From assembly GCF_963675165.1 (NCBI RefSeq), contig NC_087380.1, positions 5,650,071 through 5,714,070 on the forward strand: DNA of 64,000 nt, given 5' to 3'. The notes beneath the pieces are model-generated. The model was not told where the DNA came from and made no database searches. It saw nothing but the letters and a program-made list of their open reading frames with translations. This DNA is from Halichondria panicea (Eukaryota; Porifera; Demospongiae; Suberitida; Halichondriidae). Below, one piece after another: positions 1-9,800 of the stretch. The translations under genes were made by a program, and so were the position numbers. Positions within the stretch are counted from its first letter, which is position 1, and each line of letters starts with the position of its first letter.

Positions 1-108
1 TCAAGTGTTTTTTCTGTCATTATGAAAAACAACCCAGTGGGCGTGGCAGAGGGTGGGCGACGATCCGTACCCATTGTTGTAAAGATTATCCCTTTACCGG
101 TGTAGAAG

Positions 109-232
109 CGATTTGGGCCCCCCCTTATTTTGGGGCCCCCGGCCCTAAAACGCTAGCGATTTGGGGTGTTAAGGGGGGACCTATTGCGCTAGTGATATAG
201 GCCCCCCATAGTGATTTAGGGCCCCCCTCGAG
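109..232. repeat. Left GC-rich palindromic array of the Ginger-like element
   Basis: Runs of GGGCCCCC alternate with units built on a CTAGCG or GCTAGTG core. Positions 141-165 are an exact inverted copy of 5522-5546 at the other end of the element. This is probably part of long terminal or subterminal inverted repeats. A satellite captured at both ends is the alternative. Confidence 0.6.
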
Positions 233-240
233 ATAGCAAC

Positions 241-1047
241 GCAATGTTCTACCATGTAGTCTACCAGGAGAGAAAGGTGCCTCACATCGATGAGCAAGCT
301 GCCAGGTGCAACCTCTGAAGGTGGCTTTCAATTGATGACCACGGTTTCAGAGATGCACCCTGTATTTGTTATGGCTGGCCACTGCCATCAACCCCAACTA
401 AGTGCAACCATAGATCGTCGACGTCTTCTATAAACCACAGGTGGACTGGGGCAAAAGGCCGCCACCTTCTACAAAAGACTAGCAGACATGCTCGCCTGGA
501 AATAATGAACTCAGTAGTAATCAGTTGGCAAAGGTGCAAGCTATCCTTCGCTGCCGTCCGATCTTCAATTATGTGCATCCGTGGAACAAGATCATCACGG
601 AACAAGATCATCAAAATAATCATGGACCCCTACAGAACAAGATCATCAAATCATGGGCCCCTACGTGATGCTACATCACTCTTGCTACAAGAGGGCCTGA
701 TCCCTCAAATTTAATTAACTGTCACTATAAACTGAACCATTATATATGTACACGTATACATGCTTCTTCTTATTATTACTATTATACTACTCCTGGTTCT
801 ACACATATATCGGTGTGAGATGAGGCCAGCGTCGTACGTATTAGAAGTAATGGAGGTTTAGTCAAGAATCAATGGCAAAAACAATATACATTAGTAATGG
901 TCTATAACAAAACAATAATATTCAATGTCTATAATATATAGCTTGCTAGCTAGCTATTTAATAACAATTTAACAGTTTGGTGATACAGTTAACATGAATT
1001 AGATCTACATGTTATACACAGCCATCCTCTTGGCCTGACCTTGATGT
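241..1047. other. No gene seen between left array and PHD exon
   Basis: This is AT-rich sequence with short open frames only. Positions 590-660 hold a short, imperfect tandem repetition of an AACAAGATCATCA-type unit. I see no protein similarity here. It is probably terminal noncoding sequence of the Ginger-like element. Confidence 0.4.
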
Positions 1048-2560
1048 TCATGCATTTAAAAAGTGAAACCACTTTTGGCATTCTGTACACTCGGTCATTC
1101 GGCTATCATATATATCTGGAAGACCACAAGTGCAGTACAGCTCGATGATTATCTGTTTGGGATCACATCTGTTGATTGCTGCCGAGTTTTTAGATTGAGG
1201 AAAAGTGCTGAATGTTTTAGCTTCAAAACAGTGCTGAATGTGTGAACGCATTTGTTGTGAGTCATACGTTACATCTTTCGTACTCTTTGCCTGTGCAGCA
1301 TTGTATGCATTTGCAATTCTGAAAACACCGCAGTCCATTTCTCCTTCTTGCTGCTGTACAGGCTCAATGTAAACTTTGAGTTTGTTGTTTACCGCAAATT
1401 GATTGCCGTATATTTGAGCTAGCTGTACTTGAAGACTTGAGGTTAATCCTCCAGTTGAACAGCTGTCATATCAGTATAGCCTCAGTTTTCCATTGGTGAG
1501 GCTGGAAACAACCCAGTGCTCTCTTTCCTCAACAAATAGTATCTGAACGGCTGCATATAATTATAGGCGATAATTATTATTATACACTATGTACATTACA
1601 GTAATATAATTAGTGATCCATCGAGATAACATTATATAAGCCTAACCCTTGCCTCTTACAACAGAGTCATGACATTGAATTGCTTTAAACTCTTTTTGAG
1701 TAAGTAATGTCGATTGAAGACCATGCAGATGAGGGAACTGATACCTCAGCACTTCATGGGCAGCATACATATGCTTGTCATATAGTTTTCCTCTCTTTAC
1801 AACTGCCCTATCCCTGTAACGTAGATCTAAGTCAGGTATCCAGAGACTCCCAGCATACCTGGTCTGAGCATGTACAATAATTATTATGTAGTTAATAGTA
1901 TATATCCACATATTAATTGATTAATGTCGGGACAATTATAATTATACATGCCATGCATGTGGCTGACAGAAGTTACCTTTTGACTCTTAGGTATACAGAC
2001 TGATTAGACTTTCGTCTCTTAGGTGGTGATGGACTGTCTAAGGGGACATCAATTGGTTGCAAATGAGTCACCACAGGTCCATGTGTAAGGCTCACGTCTG
2101 GTGTTGAGCAAAGTGGCATCTTTTGCTGCTCTTTGTCCATCACAGAACTTTGTGGCAAGTCTGGAATATACTTAGTGAGATGATAATTATACCCACACAC
2201 AGTTTTAGTATACACGCATGCATAATAGTTTTACCGTAATATACCTTGAGGGTGTTGTTTTCTCATATCGTACATCCATTGACATAGTTCATTGACTTGA
2301 CCACAAGTGCAGGTTAGGCATACTTTTTTGTCAGGAAAGTACCAGACTGGGGGTGTTGACGGATGTAGAAGTGTAACAGGCTGTTCATTTCTAAGTAGCT
2401 GATGTCAGTGTTTTCTGCTTTTTTGAAGTCGTCAAACTGATTGTGAAGGAGTGAATTGACGACCACGAAGTCAAACGCTTCAACTAAGTCTGGTTGATGG
2501 GTGTATGCTCTGTAAGCTAGCCACAGTGCCACATCAGTATCTTTGCTCAACATACTCGTA
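1048..2560 (-). pseudogene. Ulp1-like cysteine protease plus PHD finger, transposon-borne
   Basis: Exon pieces at 2314-2553, about 1690-1850 and 1048-1530 read as an Ulp1/C48-type peptidase: a GLQSTLL segment typical of the fold, then the catalytic histidine in HWVVSS, the aspartate in YDS, the glutamine in VQQQ and the cysteine in DCGVF. A PHD finger follows, with CTCG, CTEC and WFH at about 1060-1130. An in-frame TGA lies just before the catalytic aspartate at about 1474, and the 2314-2553 piece needs a frame change at its end, so the reading frame is broken. Proteases of this family cleave ubiquitin-like modifiers. In a transposon the target is unknown. Confidence 0.6.
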
Positions 2561-2689
2561 CTTGTTTTGAAAGAGGTACGATAACTGCAATGGAGAATTT
2601 TCAGTAATCTATATATATACTATCAAGTGTTAAAAATGTACAATACAATACACTTAATATAGCAGTGAACTTACATCAAAATCATCATC

Positions 2690-3062
2690 CTCCTCACTTC
2701 TGTACAGATGTGTAGAAGCTCCTGTTCTGTATATACAGTCTCAAAAGGCTTGGATCAAACAGACATTCCATCAGAATAGGATCATCAAACCCACTGGAAA
2801 CGTATTCTGAAGAGAGGCCAGGCGTATTATCCAGGAGTGTGGGTCCATTGGGATCCTCCAATTGGTCATTGAGCCTGTCCGGTGAAGTAGGGACATTGGG
2901 ATCATCCAATGTGGTGGGGCCATTTTGATATTCTGGTGGGGTGGGACCATCGGATTTCTCCGGTGGGGTGGGGCCATTTGGATCTTCTGGTGGGGTGGGG
3001 CCATTGGATTTCTCTGGTTGGGTAGAGCCATTGGATTTATCCGGTGGAGTTTGGCCACTGAG
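2690..3062 (-). repeat. Nonapeptide proline-rich repeat linker within the transposase
   Basis: On the minus strand a 27-nt unit is repeated about eight times with decay. It encodes a nine-residue motif of the form NGPTPPExx, with variants such as NGPTPPEDP and SDGPTPPEY. It continues in frame into a degenerate DPNGPTLLD segment. It sits between the GPY/F part and the protease part, so it probably acts as a flexible linker. Frames on the plus strand here are shadows of the repeat. Confidence 0.6.
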
Positions 3063-3291
3063 AGCTACATTAGGGATCGAATCTCATGCGCATGCAGGCT
3101 ACATGCATGTATATATGTGCAGTATCAAATTGCCGCCTGTGCTGGTAGCTAAATAAATACCTTTTTGTTCAACCAATGAAGAAGGATCCATATAAACCTG
3201 TATTATATATGCATGTGTTATTTATCACAATTATGGTATATATATATATAGTTATAGGATTAGCTATATATACATTCATATTTACCTTGAG

Positions 3292-5080
3292 ACGTTTGAT
3301 GTTACATTTCTTTTTTAACACCTTCCCATCCAAGTCCTTAAGGGTATAGACACCCTTTCCATCTGAGGTCTTAATAATGTATGGTCCACTATACTTGTTT
3401 TCGAGCTTTCCACCTTTCCTCTCAACCAAAACCTTGATTCCAAGTTGCAGTTCCTAAATATAAAATGTATTTAATCAAACTGCACAGTTTGAAACAAACC
3501 CAGCTCATATATGCTTCATACATCTAGCATTCGCACACATGAATGTGCAAGTGTATATACTTGCATGCAGCCTGTATAAATATATAGGGCTGTATAATTA
3601 TATACCTCCGGTGAATGCCGTTTATCATAGCACTCCTTTTGCTTTTTTTGAGATTTTTTTATGTTTTCACCAGCTATGCTCTTTATATCTTCTTGCCTCT
3701 TGAGCATTTTCTCAATAAAAGCATCTGCAGTTGTCTCTGTATCTATATCTTCACTGGTCACAACAGTGTCTATTTCGTTTTGCTCTATACATCTGCTTCT
3801 ATAGGCAGCCGAGCTTCACGACGAAACATCTTGAAGAATGCATGGCAAATAGCCGGTTGATCGGTGTTTCGACACTCGGTATGCAAACAGAATAGTTTCT
3901 AGCTTTGTATCCCAATCATTGTGTGCTTCATTCACTAACTTGCTGAGAGAACGACAGATTGTCTGATTGAATCGCTCCGTGAGGCCATTAGTCTGAAAAT
4001 TCAGTGATTAGCCATAATAATTATACCATAATTATAATAGTTGCATGTATTCACTCCTTTTTGCACTAGGTAAAAGTAAAAACGTTCACTCCTTTAAATA
4101 AGTTCAAACTTCCTTTCTGGGGTGATGTGAAAGTATATCTATATATGCCATAATTTATTATAATTATGTGCATGCATGCTTCTTACTTGAGGATGATAGG
4201 CGGAAGTGATTCTATGCTGTGTGTTTGTTCTTTTAAAGAGTGCCTCAGTAACTTTATTGACAAATTCTCTTCCTTGGTCACTGAGGATAACAGTAGGGCA
4301 GCCGTATGTGCAAAATACCTGCGTTACAGTAAATAATTATAACTAAGGGCCATTGCATGCATGTATACATGTATGCACAGCACATAATTTATATAATTAT
4401 ACCGAGTATAAGACGTTGGCTACTGACAATTAATGCAGTTTTGTCTTCTAGAGCAGCAGCTACAGCCCACTTTGTGTAGTAATCTGTAATTGTCATCAAG
4501 AACTTGTTTCCTGCTGGAGTTACAGGCAGAGGACCCACTAAATCCATTCCAACCTGATACCAGGCTTCTTCTTTAACAGGAATGGGATGAAGTGTTGCAT
4601 TAGTTTTATGCAACTTATGGTTTTGGCACTGGCAGTGGTCACATGAAGCAATCTGCAAGAGAAATACCGTTCAATGTACCAAACACCTGCACTATAACAA
4701 GGTATATAAATTTGAAGCTTACGTAGGCACATGCTGTCTTGTACATGTTTGGCCAGTAGTATCGTTGAGTTAGCTGAGAAAGTGTTTTGTCTCTTTCTAT
4801 AGATGAGCTTGCCCATGGATGCTCTCAATGATCTTTCTTCTGTCTTCTTCACCTTCCACCCAACCTAGGAGTGTTCTTCTTATTTCCGCAGCTTGCCCCC
4901 GAACAGCAGGAAATACTTCGCTCTTTTGCGGAGGCCACGCTTCTCCTTTTTGTCAGTGTCTGGTGGATACATGACTGATTGTAGGTAAGTAGTGATGGCA
5001 GCATATGGGTACGTCTCAGTTTCTTGCTCTTCCATTTGCAACTTAGAGGAGCCAATTTGCACTTTGGAGTCCATTTTCAC
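3292..5080 (-). pseudogene. Gypsy-type integrase/transposase with GPY/F domain, broken
   Basis: The N-terminal exon at 4849-5080 holds YPYAAITTYLQSVMYPP. The next exon (about 4720-4848) has the IHGQAH histidines and RYYWPNMY of an HHCC zinc-binding domain, but needs a frame change between them. The exon at about 4410-4653 supplies CDHC and the first catalytic aspartate in MDLVGPLP. The exon at about 4193-4320 has the second aspartate in LSDQGREF, and about 3835-3990 has the glutamate in LTERFNQ. A C-terminal exon (3292-3453) carries GPYIIK and NIKRLKV, fitting a GPY/F module. Introns split what is normally one exon in LTR elements, which favours a DNA transposon. Mobilisation is unlikely given the frame lesions. 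Confidence 0.65.
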
Positions 5081-5457
5081 TGACTTCGGAATTGTGGGAG
5101 CAATGTAGACTATGCAGTAACTAAAATACTAGCCAAACTGTACATGCATTGTCTTTATATTCATTGACAACTAACTGTGTGCAAGTCATGGTTACCAAGC
5201 TCTACTATACACTAGTCAGCAAGAGAGCTTGGTCACCATGACTTTTGCGAATGGTATTAAGCACTATGTGGGAGACCTCAGACTCTACTTAGCATGATTG
5301 GGCGAGCCTGAGGGTGCTAGTGTGTAGTAAATCTGGACTATGCAGCAAGAGAGCTTGGTCCCATGGGTCAGATTTATAGAGTCAGCACTGTGGGATAGAG
5401 TCAGCAGGGAATTTTACTTGAGCGAATGGTCAGCACTTTGTGGTTGCCCATGCAGAT

Positions 5458-5702
5458 CTATAGGGGCCCCATATCTCTGGAGGGGCCTCAAAGCGCTAGT
5501 GAAATAGGGCCGTGGGGGGGGCCCAAATCGCTAGCGTTTTAGGGCCGGTGGCATAAAATGTTGGGCCCCCCATGTTTAGGCCCCCCCCGGGCCTAGAATT
5601 TTAAAATTTTGGGCCCCCTGGGCCTAGAATGTTAACAGTTTAGGCCCCCCAGGGGGTCCAAACTGTTAACATTCTAGGCCCCCCACTGTGAGATTAGGCC
5701 CC
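5458..5702. repeat. Right GC-rich palindromic array of the Ginger-like element
   Basis: This mirrors the left array. It contains inverted CTAGCG units, a palindrome around TTTTAAAATT at about 5590-5605, and a larger palindrome at about 5625-5680 with AACTGTTAAC-type arms between C/G runs. The exact 25-nt inverted match to the left end is at 5522-5546. Confidence 0.6.
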
Positions 5703-6034
5703 CCTCTTCTGCTATCCTTTTCTACACGATAGAACGAAGTCAAAGAGATATAATAATATGGTAAGGTTAGCTCTATTAGTTGACAAAGCATCAAAGAGAC
5801 TGCATGCATGCAAAGACTCTGTATCAAAGTAGCAAAAATGTTTGCATTATTATTCTATCATGGAATTCAAAGTGAAGGAAGATTTACCTTTCAAGTTACT
5901 CATGCTTTACCTATAAGAGTTAAATGCTTTGATGCAGCTCTGCAATGTTGGATCTGCCTGTAAGACAATCGATGTTGTTGCATAGCTATCGCCATATTTG
6001 CAACTTGGGAACGGGTGCCGGGCTCCGCCCAGCT
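5703..6034. other. Spacer without recognisable content
   Basis: AT-rich sequence between the transposon array and the FN3 scrap. Open frames are short and show no similarity I recognise. Confidence 0.4.
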
Positions 6035-6127
6035 AAGAATTAATGTCATCGTCCTTATTCTGTCCAACCACAAATTTGTCTCCTGTGAGGCCCTTATAGA
6101 GGACAGGTCACCACTCATCTCAGCAGT
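6035..6127 (-). pseudogene. Isolated fragment of receptor FN3 exon 23
   Basis: About 90 bp match the middle of the third FN3 exon of receptor copy 1 (8203-8290), covering the region that encodes the membrane-proximal FN3 strand around TAEMSG. A 5-bp insertion after the GAGG step breaks the frame. It lies downstream of the copy 1 tail and has no neighbouring exons, so it is a stray duplicate and not part of a gene. Confidence 0.75.
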
Positions 6128-6625
6128 GACTTGTACAGTGGCCGAGAATTTAGGGTCACCCGCCTCCGCCTACCGCTACAATGAACCCCGCTTGCTTTAA
6201 TCCTAAGCGCACGCAGATGTTTCCTGATGTCTGCGCGGTAGGAGACACACAACGCGCGGTTAAACAAAGGGCTGCCAACAAAGATCAGTCTGCACAAGGT
6301 CAAAGGTCAATCAATCATGTCCTGCAGTCTGCATCGATAGCCAAGAAATACCTTTCGTTAAATAGAATCCAGATATGATTTATTGACCTTTGACCTTGTG
6401 CAGACTGATCTCTTAAGATTTGTTGGCGGCTCTTTGTTTAACCGCGCGCGCTGTGTGTCTTTTACCGCACGTGGGCATTAGAAACAACCGCGCGCGCTTT
6501 ATGTGCCTACCGCGAGCGTTTATATTTAAGTGCGTGCGGTCAACAGAAACTCCGCGTGCACGCGGTCCCTTGTGGCAGTGTACGTAGGCAGAAGCGGGTG
6601 ACCCTTCTCAGCCACCGTAGACTTG
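6128..6625. mobile_element. 486-bp fold-back MITE with long terminal inverted repeats
   Basis: The element spans 6134-6619. It starts TACAGTGGC and ends GCCACCGTA, with arms that pair over roughly 200 bp: GGGTCACCCGC near 6150 against GCGGGTGACCC near 6595, and GTGCAGACTGATC-type segments around 6290 and 6400. GACTTG flanks both sides (6128-6133 and 6620-6625), which looks like a 6-bp target duplication. It has no coding capacity. The superfamily is not assigned because 6-bp duplications are uncommon. It abuts the FN3 scrap directly. Confidence 0.8.
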
Positions 6626-6863
6626 GTCTCCCTGCTCATATAAGAGTAGAGATCCACGTACCTTGCCCTTCAACTTAAAAGGAAAACACAGGAAGACCAA
6701 TAACACAACAAATTCATGTTACGTAACTCATGTGGGCGTTATATAAACGTATATGCATATAATTATTATACACAGTAAATTTACTTAGAATGAAGTTAGC
6801 TACCATCATGCACGTTCTTCGTTTCCTAACAACATTAACACACACATATATACAGCTGCAAAA

Positions 6864-9800
6864 TTAACGTCTACCAGTCACACTATATGCAGCACACTCC
6901 GTAAACTCAAAATCTTTAGTATCATCGCTAACTACAGTCTCCATAGTAATGTAGTCATATTCTGCCGCAGGGGGTGGTGGTGCACTGGGGGAAATAGTTG
7001 GAAGCTCAACAACATCGTAAACATGTGGAGTAGAGGATGCTTGCTGAGTAGATTCATCTTGGAAAATGTCCAGAATTTCATATTCCCCTTCTTGTGTGTC
7101 TACATTACCTTCTGCTGCACTCATCTCAATTGCTGGCCTATGTAAATATACGCATTAAATTTTGCACATACAAACCATATTCTTTTTTGATGAGCAAAAT
7201 TTCAAACCTGTTTTTGGCAAGATGAAAGCTTCTTGTCCGTTTTATGCGGATCTTGATGTAGATCATGGCAATCAGAATTATGCAAAAAAAGAACAGAAAT
7301 ATCACTGCACCGATTGCCCCACCAACAGCAGCTACTGGAAACTGTGCTGACGTGGGAGATATGGGTGTGGGGTTCATGCATTCTGGATCAGCAATTGAAG
7401 TTAGAATAACTTGACAAGTACTATCCACAGGAATCAAGAGGAATTCAAAAGCCACGATTGCTCCATCAGCCAGCCAGTCTTCAATATAGTTTGCAATCTC
7501 AACCGCCGAAGCTGTTTGAGTTCCACTAACTTCAGCTCGGTATGTTACAGCATCTTCAGATTCCGCGAAGCAGCGAAACTTGGGATTCATAATATTAAGA
7601 ACAGAAAATCCACAGTGGCATCTTTCGTTGACGTTTGTAGAGAGGGTATTGTTTAAAGTGTTCAACTTTTGTTGAATATCCTCAGCCTAATAATTGAGTT
7701 TCTACATGTATATGCACGTATACAAGAATGACTCACCACCCATTGTTGACACCTGTTCACACCAACAAGTCGAAGCTGAATCAGCAATATTGAAGTGACT
7801 GCATAATTATTATAAAAGTATACAGAAGTTTAAGAAAATTAAAGTACTTACGAATTTCAGCCGTAGATTGGACATAGCCACTAGATGCAAAGTTTACATA
7901 CTGTCTGTTATCTGGATCAGTCTGTCTTACTGCTCTGCGTCCCATCTAAGGCAATTAAGACACCATGCACAATGAATAAACAAGAAAGGCCTTCATAACA
8001 ATAGCACAATCTTATACCTGGAACTCAAACTAAATTTGAGAAGGACCATCTACATTTTGCTAAATTATGTACGCAAAATATTTTTAAGCTTATATACCTG
8101 ATTTGAGCCAGATGCTGAGAATGCACGTACAAAGAAAGTGTATCTTGTAGCGAAACACAGCGGTCCATTGGTGTAACGATTAGGACGGTCATTCGGAGAA
8201 TTAACGTCATCGTCCTTATCCTGTCCAACCACAAACTTGTTTCCTGTGAGGCCGTTATAGAGGTCACCACTCATCTCAGCAGTAACATAAGCATACGGGA
8301 AAGAGGGTTTGCTATTGCAAGAAAGGTCAGCATAGGTTCCAAGATCTTGCTGGGGGAATTGAACCTGTGAGTCTGGGTTTAGATCGCTTATTGCTGTTCC
8401 TTCAGGAAGGAAGACCACAATAACTTGATAGTGAGTTATGACAACACTGTCTTCTGAGAATGAGGCAACACCAATGGTGACTGTTTGTGGGTCGCTGTTA
8501 ATGACCTCCTCTTCAGAAACTGACGACGGCTCAACAACAGCAGGAGGTGGGGAAGCTGGGGACAGAAGAAATAGCAGCTGAACAAATACTTAGGGAACGA
8601 ATTAATATTCTAGGGAGGTAAATATTAACAGAAAAAATGTGGAACTCTAAGCCAAAATACCAAACAGAATGTAAGTCACCATTCAGTGTGTTCACAGTCC
8701 TGGTATTTGGCATTCCATTGCCAGCTTCGTTGACTGGAAACACTGACACTGTGTACTGAGTGTTAGGGAAGAGGTCAATTAGAGTTTTTCCAAAATTGTT
8801 ATTGGCCGGAGAATAAACGTCTCCTAAAGATAATAGCATGGTACTTGTGTGACTGAAGCTTGGAGCGTAGTCTCGAGTCCCGACAAATGAAACCTGGAGA
8901 AGTGGACGTCAGGGTTGTCATTCAACACACACTAACATACCTCATACTGAGTGATGACTCCATTTGGCATGTCTGGTCCTGTCCAGGTCAGTGTGATAGT
9001 TGTCTCAGTGGGCTCAGCTGTCAATCCAGTAGACGGGGAAGAGGCTGTTGAGAGAGCACATACTTATAATAGTATATGTTTACAGGTCCGACGAGAAAAA
9101 AGTCATTCAAACAAGTAAGTAATTGTATGGGCAGGATGTTATGGATATATAAAGGTAAATTAGATGTGTGTTACAAGAGTTACCTATGGTATACATTAAG
9201 TGCTGCCTTACCGTCCTGATCAGACGATACTATAGGAGATGGGTCACTCCGATTGCTACAGCCAATGTCATTGCAGGCGTCTACAGTGAAAGAGTAGTTG
9301 GTGTAGGGGAGAATCACCCCCTGCATTGATACATTGTACATGAGCTCCCCTGCAGAGCTCATCAGGTCACTAGGAATGAGGGTACTGATCAGAGTGAAAC
9401 TGTCCGAGACATCCACAGAGCGTATGTACAAAGAGAAATTGGTCACTGGTCTGTTGCCGTCAAAAGAGAGTGTCCAACTAAGAACCACCCAGCGAGTACC
9501 AACATCACGAGTGTTTACATTAGCAGGGGAGTCCGGATGTTCTGTAAAAGAAAAAACAGCCTAGTCTTTCCACGCTCAAATGCACTATTGCAACGTGTAT
9601 GATAGCGTCGATCGGACACACTCAGTCACTCTCTCAGTGATTGTTTACACGTTGCTTAGCAGAGCACTCAGCACTCTCGTTAGTAAACAAAGCACTTACC
9701 TAAGATAAATAGTGGTATATTGTTGGACACGTCACTCAAGGTGATTGTCTCAGGAAGCATGTTTGTTCCAGTGCATGTGTAGTCGCCAGTGTCACCCCTC

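Larger units (their letters stand above)
1..5702 (-). mobile_element. Decayed Ginger-like DNA transposon (integrase, GPY/F, Ulp1-like protease, PHD)
   Basis: Reading the minus strand from about 5080 down to 1048, exon-like pieces follow in one consistent order: a zinc-binding integrase N-terminus, a DDE integrase core, a GPY/F-type C-terminus, a proline-rich repeat linker, an Ulp1-like cysteine protease and a PHD finger. Short AT-rich introns separate the pieces. No reverse transcriptase, gag or LTR is seen, and both ends carry GC-rich arrays sharing a 25-nt exact inverted match (141-165 against 5522-5546). Gypsy-like integrase in a DNA transposon with GPY/F is the hallmark of the Ginger group. 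Frameshifts and an in-frame stop show that this copy is dead. The outer boundaries are uncertain because the left end may lie outside the window and no target duplication was identified. Confidence 0.65.

Noticed and set aside
2925-3156. Plus-strand glycine/tryptophan-rich frames
   Set aside because: Shadow of the minus-strand nonapeptide repeat.
1-5702. LTR retrotransposon
   Set aside because: Integrase and GPY/F are present, but there is no RT, gag or LTR, and introns split the integrase.
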